From Streptomyces canus (GTDB lineage: Bacteria > Actinomycetota > Actinomycetes > Streptomycetales > Streptomycetaceae), in NCBI RefSeq assembly GCF_001514145.1, contig NZ_KQ948670.1, positions 122,654 to 186,653 of the forward strand: DNA of 64,000 bases, read 5' to 3'. This document shows positions 51,606 to 60,976 of this stretch, piece by piece. The notes beneath the pieces were generated by a model. It ran no database searches, was not told the DNA's origin, and was given only the letters and a program-made list of their open reading frames with translations. The translations under genes and the position numbers were made by a program. How positions within the stretch are numbered: the stretch's first letter is position 1; the number at the start of each line of letters is the position of its first letter.

Positions 51606-54017
51606 TCAGGCCACCCGGATTCCCACGATGCAGGTGTCGTCGTCCGTGTCGGACCTGCTGTGGGTGAGCAGTCGGTCCAACTGCTGGTCCAGTGTGGGCG
51701 GGACCGCCCGTGCGACCGTCAGGAACTGCGCCAGGGACTCCTCCACCGACCGGTCCCGGCGTTCGATCAGACCGTCCGTGTACATCAGCAGCGTGTCGTC
51801 GACGGCGAGCTGGACCTCGTGCTCCTCGTACGAGGCCTCGGGTACGGCACCCAGCAGCAGCCCTTTGACCAGCGGCAGCGGTGCCGCATCCGAGCCGCGT
51901 ACGAGGACCGGCGGCAGATGCCCGGCCCGCGCCCAGCGCAGGGTGTTGTTCTCGGGGTCGTACAGGCCGCAGACCGCGGTGGCGGTGACGGCGCCGGTCA
52001 GATGGTGGGCCACCATGTTGAGCCACGACAGCAGTTGGCCGGGCCCGGCGCCGGTCACGGCGAGCCCGCGCAGCGCGTTGCGCAGGACGACCATGCTGGT
52101 GGCCGCCTCGATTCCGTGCCCGGCGACGTCGCCCACGCACAGCAGCACCATCCGGGACGGCAGCACGACCGCGTCGTACCAGTCACCGCCGACCAGATGC
52201 TGGGTCTCCGCGGGCCGGTAGCGCACCGCCACGTCCAGCCCCGGAACCTCCAGCGGCGCCCGCGTCGGGGGCATGATGGCGTGCTGCAGCTGCAAGGTCA
52301 GCCGGTTGCGTTCGCTGGCCTGCTGCTCGCTGTGGGCGAGCTGGTCCCGGGTGGCGGCGAGGGCGACCTCGGTCCAGTGGTGGGCGGAGATGTCCTGGTA
52401 GGCGCCGCGCACGACGTACAACTGACCGGAGGAGTCGAGGACGGGCTCCGCCACGACCCGGATGTGGCGGGTGACCCCGTCGGGGCGTTGCAGACGGAAC
52501 GCGGTGGACGCGGGACGGCGCTGATGGAGCAGGGTGCGCAGAAAGCGGCCGATGGCGACCGCGTCGTCGGGGTGGGCGTGGGCGGGCAGGTTCTCCAGCG
52601 GTACGGCGGCGTCGGAGACTTGCTTGCCGTAGAGGTGGTAGAGCTGACCGTTCCAGGTGATCTCGCCCGTCAGCAGGTTCTCCTCGAAACCGCCGATGCG
52701 GCCCAGGCGTTGGGCGTGCTGGAGCAGGCTCGCCAGGCGGGCCGTCTCGTCCTCGATGCGCCAGATGAGCAGGACGCTGCCGCCGTGCCGGCTGATGTTG
52801 ATGTCGGCGACGGCCGCGAGCGCGACGTCGTCCACCAGGGCGGTGAGCCGCATGCGGTGGGCGCGGAAGGGTTCGCCGGTGGCGTAGACGCGCTCCATCC
52901 GTTCGAACAGTTCGCTGTGACCGGCGGCCATCGGGTACGCCTCCAGCAGCAGCGCGCCGCTCACTACGCCTCGCGGCCGGCCCGCCGGGTCGAGGAAGCG
53001 GCTGTTGACGTGGTGGATGCGGAAGTCGACGAGGTGTCCGTCGGAGTCCAGATGCGGCACCAGCACCAGCGCCGGGTCGTGGAGGCCGTCGGCCAGGTCC
53101 ATCAGCTCGGAGACGTCCGGCAGGACGCGCGGGTGCGGGGCGTCGTCGGGATGCGGGAGCGCGTTCGTCTCCAGGGTATGCGCGCACAGCTCGGCCAGCG
53201 CCTCGATCTGGCGGACGATCGCCGCGGGAGGGGGCTCCAGCGGCGTGGACCAGACGATCTCCAGTACGCCGTGGATACGCCCGCCGGTCTCGGCGGGTAC
53301 GGCGACCCGGCCGCCGTCGCGGTAGTAGTGCTGCCCGATGGACGGCAGGCCGGTCTCGGACAGACTGCGGATCCATTCCCCCGAGCGCTCGGCGAGCCCA
53401 CGGCGCGCCACGGTCGTCACGCCCGGCGGCACATGGCGCCAGCGTCCGGCCTCGGCCGTGGAGAACCCGGCGCTGCCCGCCAGCGCGAGGGACCCGTCGG
53501 CCCCCAGGGCCCAGATGGCCACCGCCTCCGCGCCCAGCGGGGCCAGCGCGTGTTCCAGCAGGGAGTCGGCGACAGCCTGCGTGTCCTGGGCGGCGAGCGC
53601 GCCGCTCTCGGCGGTCCGCAGCCGTACGGCGGAGGAGTGCCCCTCGGGCGGGTCGGCGGTGGCGGCGAGGAAGGCGCTGGTCACCTCCGACACCCGGTCA
53701 CGCGAGGCCTGGTTGATCACCTCGACCGCGAACTCCAACGGCGTCACACCCGCCTGCACCGTGAGCTCGGCGAGCTGCCGCGAGGCCTGCGCCGGACCGC
53801 AGCCGAGCCGCTCGACCAGGATGCCCTTGGCCAGCTCGATCAGGGCCCGTCCGTCCGCCTCGGCCTGCGCCGCCCGTACTTCCCGCCGCAGCCGCTCCAC
53901 GGTCGCCGCCAGCCTGCCGACGGGAGAGGACTGCCCGTCACCGTCGTTTCCGTGGACGGTGGGCTGGTTGTCCACGGCGGCACTCCGGGACTCGGGCGGC
54001 TGACGGAGATCACTCAC
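51606..54017 (-). CDS. ANTAR-GAF-PAS-SpoIIE phosphatase
   Basis: 803 residues from GTG at 54017. An ANTAR-like RNA-binding helix bundle (about 30-95: LIELAKGILVERLGCGPAQA) is followed by GAF (about 120-260), a PAS-like segment (DLADGLHDPALVLVPHLDSD), a second PAS/PAC (RIGGFEENLLTGEITWNGQL; VRGAYQDISAHHWTEVALAA) and SpoIIE (LVGGDWYDAV, CVGDVAGHGIEAA, ARAGHLPPVLV, MYTDGLIERRD, DDDTCIVGIRVA). ANTAR domains antiterminate transcripts; joined to a phosphatase this would link RNA and sigma control. It is 58 bases downstream of the multi-HAMP kinase and likely cotranscribed. Confidence 0.85.
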   Translation of the reverse strand: MSDLRQPPESRSAAVDNQPTVHGNDGDGQSSPVGRLAATVERLRREVRAAQAEADGRALIELAKGILVERLGCGPAQASRQLAELTVQAGVTPLEFAVEVINQASRDRVSEVTSAFLAATADPPEGHSSAVRLRTAESGALAAQDTQAVADSLLEHALAPLGAEAVAIWALGADGSLALAGSAGFSTAEAGRWRHVPPGVTTVARRGLAERSGEWIRSLSETGLPSIGQHYYRDGGRVAVPAETGGRIHGVLEIVWSTPLEPPPAAIVRQIEALAELCAHTLETNALPHPDDAPHPRVLPDVSELMDLADGLHDPALVLVPHLDSDGHLVDFRIHHVNSRFLDPAGRPRGVVSGALLLEAYPMAAGHSELFERMERVYATGEPFRAHRMRLTALVDDVALAAVADINISRHGGSVLLIWRIEDETARLASLLQHAQRLGRIGGFEENLLTGEITWNGQLYHLYGKQVSDAAVPLENLPAHAHPDDAVAIGRFLRTLLHQRRPASTAFRLQRPDGVTRHIRVVAEPVLDSSGQLYVVRGAYQDISAHHWTEVALAATRDQLAHSEQQASERNRLTLQLQHAIMPPTRAPLEVPGLDVAVRYRPAETQHLVGGDWYDAVVLPSRMVLLCVGDVAGHGIEAATSMVVLRNALRGLAVTGAGPGQLLSWLNMVAHHLTGAVTATAVCGLYDPENNTLRWARAGHLPPVLVRGSDAAPLPLVKGLLLGAVPEASYEEHEVQLAVDDTLLMYTDGLIERRDRSVEESLAQFLTVARAVPPTLDQQLDRLLTHSRSDTDDDTCIVGIRVA

Positions 54018-54075
54018 GGTGGGCCTGTTCCTCGGCTGGGACGTCACGCGGTCGGCTGGTGGTGTCGGCGTGGCT

Positions 54076-57000
54076 TCACGCGGGCAGCCACCGCCGGACC
54101 CGGGCGATGAGGTCGCCGGTGTCGACGGGTTTGGTGACGTAGTCGTTGGCACCCGAGGCGAGGCTCTTCTCCTGGTCGCCGGGCATGGCCTTCGCGGTGA
54201 CCGCGATGATCGGCAGGTCCGCGTACTGCGGCATGGAGCGGATCTCCGCGGTGGCGGCGTAACCATCCATCTCCGGCATCATCACGTCCATCAGGACCAG
54301 CGAGATGTCCGGGTGGGCGAGCAGCATCTCGATGCCCTTGCGGCCGTTGTCCGCGTGCAGGACCTGGAAGCCGTGCAGTTCCAGCACCCCGCTGAGCGCG
54401 AAGAGGTTGCGCGCGTCGTCGTCGACCACGAGGACGGTCCGGCCGAGGAAGGAGTCGTCCACCGCCTGTGCGGCGGGGCGCTGCGGCTCCTCGGGACGCA
54501 CCAGCGACAGCACGTCGCCCGGCTGTTCGGCGGACAGGTGCAGGGTGATGCGCTCGCGCAGTTCGTCCAGGCTGGCCAGGAAGTCCAGCGGCCGGTCGCC
54601 GGCCAGGGCCCGCAGCCCCTGCTCCTGGCCGAGGTTCACGCGGTGTCCGGTGTGGATCAGGACCGGCACGCTGGCCAGCGCCGAGTCGCCGCGCAGGGCC
54701 TCCAGGAAGTCGGCGCCCTCGTCGTGCCGCATGCCGAGTTCGAGGACGACGCAGTGGCAGGGGTCGGCCGCCAGTGTGCTCGCCGCCTCCTGCGCTCCCA
54801 CCGCCGTGATGATGTCGATCCCCCCGTGCGGATCGTCGGAGTCGTACGCGAGGTCGGCGACGGCCCGCTCGGCGACGAGCGTGAGCAGACCGCGCGGGCG
54901 CTCCTCGATGACCAGCAGACGGCGTCTGCGCTGCTCGGAAGAAGGCGCGGGAGCGGCGAGCTGCCGGGGTTCGGCCGCCTCCTCGGAGGCCAAGGCGTCG
55001 TGCGGCTGTTCCGCCGGACGTCCGCCTCCCTCCATCAGTTCCTCGAAGTCGGCACGCGCGACAGGCAGGTACAGCGTGAAGGTGCTGCCCTGGCCGGGGA
55101 TACTGTCGACGATGACCGCGCCGCCCAGCAGATGGGCGATCTCCCGCGTGATGGACAGACCGAGCCCTGTGCCGCCGTACTTGCGGCTGGTGGTCCCGTC
55201 GGCCTGCTGGAACGCCCCGAAGATCGTCTCCAGTTGCTGCTGCGGAATGCCGATGCCGGTGTCCTTGACCCGGAACGCCACGACCGGACCGCCTCGGTAC
55301 ACGCCCGGCGGCACCTCCTGGTCGGCGGCGGGTTCGATCCGCAGCTCGACACTGCCCTGTTCGGTGAACTTCACCGCGTTCGACAGCAGGTTGCGCAGGA
55401 TCTGACGCAGCCGGGAGTCGTCCGTGAGCAGGTCGGCCGGGGTGCCGGGCGCGGTGGCCACCGTGAACTCGAGGCTCTTCTGCGACGTCATCGGCCGGAA
55501 CGTCGCCTCGACGTACTCCAGGAGCTGGCGCAGCGGGACCCGTTCGGGGGCGACGTCCATCTTGCCCGCCTCGACCTTGGACAGGTCGAGGATGTCGTTG
55601 ATCAGCTGGAGCAGGTCCGAGCCCGCCGAGTGGATGATGCCCGCGTACTCGACCTGCTTCGGGGTGAGGTTGCGCGAGGGGTTCTGCGCCAGCAACTGGG
55701 CAAGGATCAGCAGGCTGTTGAGCGGGGTGCGCAGCTCGTGGCTCATGTTGGCCAGGAACTCCGACTTGTACTTGGAGGCCAGCGACAACTGCTGTGCTCG
55801 GGTCTCCAGTTCCTGCCGGGCCTGCTCGATCTGGAGGTTCTTGGCCTCGATGTCGCGGTTCTGCGAGGCGAGCAGGGAGGCCTTCTCCTCCAGTTCGGCG
55901 TTGGAGCGCTGGAGTTCGTCCTGCTGGACCTGCAACTCCTCGGAACGGGCCTGGAGTTCGGCGGTCAGCCGCTGGGACTCGTCAAGGAGCTCGTCGGTGC
56001 GGACGTTGGCGACGATGGTGTTCAGGTTGACACCGATGGTCGGCATCAGCTGCGCCAGGAAGTCCTGGTGGATCTGCCGGAAGCGGCTGACGGACGCCAG
56101 TTCGATCACCCCGAGGACCTGCTCCTCGACCACGATCGGCAGTACCACCAGAGCGGAGGGCGCGGCGTGCCCGAGACCCGAGGAGATGGTGACGTACCCC
56201 TCGGGCAGCTCTTCCACGGTGACGCTACGGCGATTGCGCGCGGCCTGCCCGACCAGCGAGCGCCCGACCGGGATGCGGGTGGGCCGCTCGTCGTCGTCGG
56301 GATAGCCGTACGAGCCCACCAGCCGCAGTTCGTGCCCGCGCTGGCTGTCCTCCGCCAGGTAGAAGGCGCCGTACTGGGCGGAGACCAGCGGCGTGAGCTC
56401 GTCCATGATGAGCTCGGCGACCACGGGCAGGTCACGGTGGCCCTGCATCAGACTGGAGATCCGGGCCAGATTGGTCTTGAGCCAGTCCTGTTCCTGGTTG
56501 GCCCGGGTGGTCTCGCGCAGGGACTCCACCATGGAGTTGATGTTGTCCTTGAGCTCGGCGACCTCACCGGAGGCCTCCACGTTGATGGACCGGGTCAGGT
56601 CGCCCTCGGCCACCGCGCTCGCGACCTCGGCGATCGCGCGGACCTGCCGGGTGAGGTTCCCGGCCAGCTCGTTGACGTTCTCGGTGAGGCGCTTCCAGGT
56701 GCCTTCGACGCCCTCCACCTCGGCCTGTCCGCCGAGCCGTCCCTCGCTGCCGACCTCGCGGGCGACGCGGGTGACCTCGGCGGCGAACGACGACAGCTGG
56801 TCGACCATCGTGTTGATGGTCGTCTTCAGCTCCAGGATCTCGCCGCGGGCGTCGACGTCGATCTTCTTCGACAGGTCACCGTTGGCCACGGCGGTCGTCA
56901 CCAGGGCGATGTTGCGCACCTGCCCGGTGAGGTTGTTGGCCATCGAGTTGACGTTGTCGGTGAGGTCCTTCCAGGTGCCGGCCACGTTCGGCACCTGCGC

Positions 57001-58350
57001 CTGTCCGCCGAGGTTGCCCTCGGTGCCGACCTCGCGGGCGACGCGGGTGACCTCGTCTGCGAACGCGGACAGCGTGTCGACCATCGTGTTGATGACGTCC
57101 GCCAGCGCGGCGACCTCGCCCTTGGCCTCGACGGTGATCTTCTGGGAGAGGTCGCCGCGGGCCACGGCGGTGGCCACCTGGGCGATCGAACGGACCTGCC
57201 CGGTCAGGTTCGACGCCATCACGTTGACGTTGTCGGTGAGGTCCTTCCAGGTCCCCGACACGCCCCGGACGATCGCCTGTCCGCCGAGGTTGCCCTCGGT
57301 GCCGACCTCGCGGGCGACGCGGGTGACCTCGTCGGCGAAGGCGGAGAGCTGGTCGACCATCGTGTTGATGGTGTTCTTGAGTTCGAGGATCTCGCCGCGG
57401 GCGTCGACGGTGATCTTCTGGGAGAGGTCGCCCTGCGCGACCGCCGTCGCCACCTGGGCGATGTTGCGGACCTGGGACGTGAGGTTTCCGCCCATGAAGT
57501 TCACGGAGTCGGTGAGGTCGCGCCAGGTGCCCTTGACGCCCTTGACGTCGGCCTGACCGCCCAGCCGGCCCTCGGTGCCGACCTCGCGGGCGACGCGGGT
57601 GACCTCGTCGGCGAAGGCGGAGAGCTGGTCGACCATCGTGTTGATGGTGTTCTTGAGTTCGAGGATCTCGCCGCGGGCGTCGACGGTGATCTTCTGGGAG
57701 AGGTCGCCCTGCGCGACCGCCGTCGTCACCTGGGCGATGTTGCGGACCTGGGAGGTGAGGTTTCCCGCCATGAAGTTGACCGAATCGGTCAGGTCCCGCC
57801 ACACACCGCCCACGCCGGGCACCTGGGCCTGTCCGCCGAGGCGGCCCTCGCTGCCCACCTCGCGGGCGACGCGGGTGACCTCGTCGGCGAAGGCGGAGAG
57901 CTGGTCGACCATCGTGTTGACGGTCTCCTTCAGCTGAAGGATCTCCCCGCGCGCGGGGACGTCGATCTTCTGCGAGAGATCGCCCTTGGCCACCGCCGTC
58001 GCCACCTGGGCGATGTCACGGACCTGGGTGGTCAGGTTGCCCGCCATCGCGTTGACCGAGTCGGTCAGATCCGCCCAGGTGCCGGAGACTCCCGGCACCT
58101 CGGCCTGGCCGCCCAGCGTGCCCTCGGTGCCCACCTCGCGGGCCACCCGTGTGACTTCCGAGGTGAACACGGACAGCTGGTCGACCATGCCGTTGAAGAC
58201 CGTGGCGATGTCACCCAGCAGGCCCTGTCCGTCGGACGGCAGCCGGGTACCGAAGTCGCCGTCGCGCACGGCGGTCAGCCCGGCCAGCAACTGCCGTAGC
58301 TCCTGCTCGCCCGGAGCCTTCTCCCGGTCCTGAGTCGACGTGCTGCTCAT
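54076..58350 (-). CDS. Multi-HAMP hybrid sensor kinase
   Basis: 1424 residues, ATG after GAGGGTG. Seven or more HAMP-type units in tandem, six of them carrying the motif TRVAREVG-x-EG-x-LGGQA at a 92-residue spacing, then GAF (LVGSYGYPDDDERPTRIPVG; VLPIVVEEQVLGVIELASVS), a long coiled coil, HisKA (His871 in NMSHELRTPLNSLL), HATPase (ILRNLLSNAVKFTEQG; VKDTGIGIP; YGGTGLGLSI), an intermediate receiver-like domain and a receiver with Asp1355 in LVLMDVMMPEMDG. No membrane helix is seen, so it is cytosolic, as in fungal group III (Nik1-like) osmosensing kinases. It heads the operon with the ANTAR-SpoIIE phosphatase. Confidence 0.9.
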   Translation of the reverse strand: MSSTSTQDREKAPGEQELRQLLAGLTAVRDGDFGTRLPSDGQGLLGDIATVFNGMVDQLSVFTSEVTRVAREVGTEGTLGGQAEVPGVSGTWADLTDSVNAMAGNLTTQVRDIAQVATAVAKGDLSQKIDVPARGEILQLKETVNTMVDQLSAFADEVTRVAREVGSEGRLGGQAQVPGVGGVWRDLTDSVNFMAGNLTSQVRNIAQVTTAVAQGDLSQKITVDARGEILELKNTINTMVDQLSAFADEVTRVAREVGTEGRLGGQADVKGVKGTWRDLTDSVNFMGGNLTSQVRNIAQVATAVAQGDLSQKITVDARGEILELKNTINTMVDQLSAFADEVTRVAREVGTEGNLGGQAIVRGVSGTWKDLTDNVNVMASNLTGQVRSIAQVATAVARGDLSQKITVEAKGEVAALADVINTMVDTLSAFADEVTRVAREVGTEGNLGGQAQVPNVAGTWKDLTDNVNSMANNLTGQVRNIALVTTAVANGDLSKKIDVDARGEILELKTTINTMVDQLSSFAAEVTRVAREVGSEGRLGGQAEVEGVEGTWKRLTENVNELAGNLTRQVRAIAEVASAVAEGDLTRSINVEASGEVAELKDNINSMVESLRETTRANQEQDWLKTNLARISSLMQGHRDLPVVAELIMDELTPLVSAQYGAFYLAEDSQRGHELRLVGSYGYPDDDERPTRIPVGRSLVGQAARNRRSVTVEELPEGYVTISSGLGHAAPSALVVLPIVVEEQVLGVIELASVSRFRQIHQDFLAQLMPTIGVNLNTIVANVRTDELLDESQRLTAELQARSEELQVQQDELQRSNAELEEKASLLASQNRDIEAKNLQIEQARQELETRAQQLSLASKYKSEFLANMSHELRTPLNSLLILAQLLAQNPSRNLTPKQVEYAGIIHSAGSDLLQLINDILDLSKVEAGKMDVAPERVPLRQLLEYVEATFRPMTSQKSLEFTVATAPGTPADLLTDDSRLRQILRNLLSNAVKFTEQGSVELRIEPAADQEVPPGVYRGGPVVAFRVKDTGIGIPQQQLETIFGAFQQADGTTSRKYGGTGLGLSITREIAHLLGGAVIVDSIPGQGSTFTLYLPVARADFEELMEGGGRPAEQPHDALASEEAAEPRQLAAPAPSSEQRRRRLLVIEERPRGLLTLVAERAVADLAYDSDDPHGGIDIITAVGAQEAASTLAADPCHCVVLELGMRHDEGADFLEALRGDSALASVPVLIHTGHRVNLGQEQGLRALAGDRPLDFLASLDELRERITLHLSAEQPGDVLSLVRPEEPQRPAAQAVDDSFLGRTVLVVDDDARNLFALSGVLELHGFQVLHADNGRKGIEMLLAHPDISLVLMDVMMPEMDGYAATAEIRSMPQYADLPIIAVTAKAMPGDQEKSLASGANDYVTKPVDTGDLIARVRRWLPA
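57293..57754. repeat. Near-identical 276-bp repeats in the multi-HAMP gene
   Basis: Bases 57293-57477 and 57569-57753 match across 185 positions with a single difference (C at 57450, T at 57726). The period is 276 bp (92 codons). Other units of the gene are more diverged, so these two were copied or converted recently. Confidence 0.85.
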
Positions 58351-58593
58351 GCCCACCCTCGTTCCGCTCCCCAAGAGCCCCCGCACGAGGACTCGGAACC
58401 GTGCCGGGCTCGTCAAGGGCCCGCTCACCAGCGACAATTCTGCACCCCACAGAACTGCCCGGTGAGAAATCCGTCGAAGATTAACCCAGGTGCGCGGCAG
58501 CGACAAAAGCCTGGTGGGAGCGTTGTGGCAGGCCGAAAACAGACGTCATGAATCCGGCATGGGGGGAGTGATTCCGGGTACCCGGCTCGATTT

Positions 58594-58974
58594 TCACGCG
58601 CCTGGCTGCGCCGACGCGAGGGCGTCCTCCAGGGTCGGGTGAAAGGGGACGACGGTGTCGAGCCCCACGAGCTGCAAGGTGCGCAGCACGGCGCCGCGCA
58701 CCACCACGAGCCGCAGCCATCCCCGCGCGGCCTGAGCGGACTGGAAGGCGGCGATCAGAGCGTTGACACCGCTGGAGTCCATGAAGGTGACCTGGCTCAG
58801 ATCGATGACCACCCGGCGCCCCTCAGGGGCACCGGCCACAGACAGGGCATGCGTCAGGCCACCCACGCTCTGATGGTCGATCTCTCCGTTGAGGCCGAGC
58901 ACGGTGATGCCGTCGGTTTCGGTCCGGACCACGGACAGTCTGCCGTGTCCCACTGCTTCCCGGTTGTCTGCCAC
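58594..58974 (-). CDS. STAS-domain anti-sigma-factor antagonist
   Basis: 126 residues, ATG. The STAS fold is clear: GITVLGLNGEIDHQSVGGLT, then RRVVIDLSQVTFMDSSGVNA, with the phosphorylatable Ser in DSSGVNAL. It would bind the anti-sigma ATPase until phosphorylated. It is divergent from the ATPase gene at 59135, the natural partner, and 243 bases upstream of the multi-HAMP kinase. The nearby SpoIIE phosphatase could dephosphorylate it. Confidence 0.9.
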   Translation of the reverse strand: MADNREAVGHGRLSVVRTETDGITVLGLNGEIDHQSVGGLTHALSVAGAPEGRRVVIDLSQVTFMDSSGVNALIAAFQSAQAARGWLRLVVVRGAVLRTLQLVGLDTVVPFHPTLEDALASAQPGA

Positions 58975-59134
58975 TTGCGTCCTCTGCGCACTCGATGGGG
59001 GCCGTCACGTCCTTGGTGCCACCGTTGCCCAGGATGCCCGAGGACAATGCATGAGACGGCCCTCTGGTTCGTGGGCAGCACAAGAAAGGCGCGGTACAGG
59101 AGTAAGGCGGGGATGACGGGGTATCCGCGCGCCC

Positions 59135-59629
59135 ATGAACGGGGTATTGGAGATGGTCGGCAGGCTGCGGGTCCTGCCTGAGGAGTGTGCGTGGATGCCG
59201 GAAGCCGCACCTGCCGAGGTGACCGTGGCCCTGGACGGAGCGGACGGCTGTATCGCCGACGCTCGGGCCCAGACGTCGAAGTTCCTGACGCGGGTGCAGG
59301 GCGAGTACGGGCTGCCGGTGTCGGCCCGCGCCATGGACCTGGGGCAGCTGGTGGTGAGCGAGCTGGTCACCAACGCGTTGAAATACGCGCCCGGGCCGGT
59401 GCTGCTGCAGCTGCGCATCGCCGACGCCATGCTGGAGATCGAGGTGTGGGACACGGACCCGACGCTTCCTCTGGCCCGCGCAGCCGACGCCGGCCGGGTG
59501 GGCCAGCACGGTCTGGAGATCGTGATGGCGGTGGTACAGGGGATCGAGGTACGCCGAGAGCCCGTCGGCAAGCGCATCACTGCCCGCCTCGCGCTGTTCG
59601 ACGACCCGCAGCAGGACGTTTCTTTCTGA
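59135..59629 (+). CDS. Anti-sigma-factor-like ATPase
   Basis: 164 residues. GHKL ATPase: LGQLVVSELVTNALKYAPGP (N box), IEVWDTDPTLPLAR and VGQHGLEIVMAVVQGIEVRR (G1/G2 region). The C terminus is the usual LFDDP. It has no membrane segment. It is divergent from the STAS gene at 58974, so a bipartite partner switch is encoded here. The N-terminal 30 residues are less conserved; an upstream start could exist. Confidence 0.85.
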   Translation: MNGVLEMVGRLRVLPEECAWMPEAAPAEVTVALDGADGCIADARAQTSKFLTRVQGEYGLPVSARAMDLGQLVVSELVTNALKYAPGPVLLQLRIADAMLEIEVWDTDPTLPLARAADAGRVGQHGLEIVMAVVQGIEVRREPVGKRITARLALFDDPQQDVSF

Positions 59630-59758
59630 ACGGGCCTCGCGGCTGACGGCCGTGGACACCAGAAGACCGTGTCCCGGCCCGGGGGCCGTCCTGGAGGCCC
59701 GGCGGCGCAGCCGGTCGCCGCCGGCTCCGAGGGCGGTCTTCGGCTGCGCGTGCGGGCA

Positions 59759-60217
59759 TCAGCCGGGGACGATCGCCTTCTCTGCGGCCGTCTTGATCCG
59801 GGTGCCGAAGGAAGGGGCGTCCTTGCGGGCCGCGGCGAGCGCCAGGCCGACGAGCAGTTTGCCCGGACCGTGGCCCTCGAGGTGGTTGAAGATACGGACG
59901 CGAGTCCTGCCGTCGGCCAGGGACTCCAGGTCGTAGCCACCTTCACGCACCGTCACGCTGTTCTTGGACACCTCGGCCCAGCGGAGCTTCACCGGCGCTT
60001 CGAGTTCGGTGACGCGGAACTCCCGGGCGGTCTTCATGCCCGCGTCCTTGACGGTGCTGCGGAAGACCGTGCCCACAGCGGTCGGAGTGTCCGGAATCCT
60101 CTCGATGGTGAGGACCCGGGGGCTGAACTGAGGATCGTTGCGCCCGTCGGCGAGGTAGGCGAACACCTCTTCCACGGGCCGATCGACCTCCACCACCGCT
60201 TCGAACTGTCCGGACAT
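59759..60217 (-). CDS. SRPBCC-family protein
   Basis: 152 residues from ATG at 60217, six bases after GAGGAG; a GTG at 60223 lacks proper spacing. The START-like fold begins FEAVVEVDRPVEEVFAYLAD and continues through FRVTELEAPVKLRWAEVSKN and VRIFNHLEGHGPGKLLVGLA. These proteins bind a hydrophobic ligand or modulate a partner; the ligand is unknown. The 3' end is 129 bases from the ATPase gene. Confidence 0.8.
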   Translation of the reverse strand: MSGQFEAVVEVDRPVEEVFAYLADGRNDPQFSPRVLTIERIPDTPTAVGTVFRSTVKDAGMKTAREFRVTELEAPVKLRWAEVSKNSVTVREGGYDLESLADGRTRVRIFNHLEGHGPGKLLVGLALAAARKDAPSFGTRIKTAAEKAIVPG

Positions 60218-60396
60218 GGGCACTCCTCATCTCCGCGGCCTGCGGCCGACGGGCGACCCGGGCCGTAGGGCCCTGCTGCCATGGCGGCACCGTGACCCTA
60301 CGGGAGGACCGGACATCACGCGAGAGGAACGGTGACCGCGGCGGCGTACTGACCGAGCGCTCCGCGGGAAGTGCCGGAACCGACAGGGTGTGTCCT

Positions 60397-60831
60397 TCAT
60401 CCGCTCGCGGCACCCAACGGCTTCGGGTCGCCGCTGAGTCGGCGACGTCCGGTCCGGACCGTGGCGGCGAGTGCGGTCACCGTGAGGGTGGCCGGCAGCA
60501 GTCTGGTGTGGGATCCGGCGCCGTCGGCCGCCCGGGCGACGGGGTTGGACAGGCCGAGCCGGTCGGCCGGCCAGCCGACGGCCGCGGTGCCGGAGAGGAC
60601 CGCGCCGGTCAGCCGCAGCGCGGGCTGCACCCGCAGGCGTGCCGGCACCAGCAGCGAGGGCAGGGCCAGGCAGACCAGCAGGAGCTGGACCAGTTCGATG
60701 CCGAGGTTGAAGCCGAGAAGGCTGGTCACGAGCCGGCCGGTGGACAGGTCGAGGACTACGCCGACGGCCACGCCCGCCATACCCCGCCAAGTCCGTCGGC
60801 TTCGAGCCCCACGGGTTCTCTCTCTGCTCAC
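60397..60831 (-). CDS. HupE/UreJ-family C-terminal fragment
   Basis: 144 residues from a GTG with AGGGAG upstream, but the first 25 are Arg-rich and unlike the family. From LSTGRLVTSLLGFNLGIELV onward, the four-helix C-terminal half of a HupE/UreJ-like membrane protein is recognisable (VQLLLVCLALPSLLVPARLR; LRLTGAVLSGTAAVGWPADR). Full-length relatives are over twice as long with a signal peptide and N-terminal domain. The upstream part is occupied by a truncated transposase. This is probably a remnant that may or may not be translated. Confidence 0.55.
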   Translation of the reverse strand: MSRERTRGARSRRTWRGMAGVAVGVVLDLSTGRLVTSLLGFNLGIELVQLLLVCLALPSLLVPARLRVQPALRLTGAVLSGTAAVGWPADRLGLSNPVARAADGAGSHTRLLPATLTVTALAATVRTGRRRLSGDPKPLGAASG

Positions 60832-60976
60832 GAACACTCCCTGAAGAAAGGGTGGGAACGCTGCGTCGTCTCTGCGGACGGCGGCGTCCGGGACGCGCGC
60901 GCTGGACGAGAGAACTATCAGCAATATTGTTGACAGCTCAATGCTCAAGCCGTCAGGCCTTTCCCATTCGGGCGGT

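Noticed and set aside
54019..58299. 1426-residue plus-strand open frame opposite the kinase
   Set aside because: It mirrors the HAMP repeats of the minus-strand kinase. The repeat pattern and high GC content make the antisense frame open by chance; there is no ribosome site or domain.
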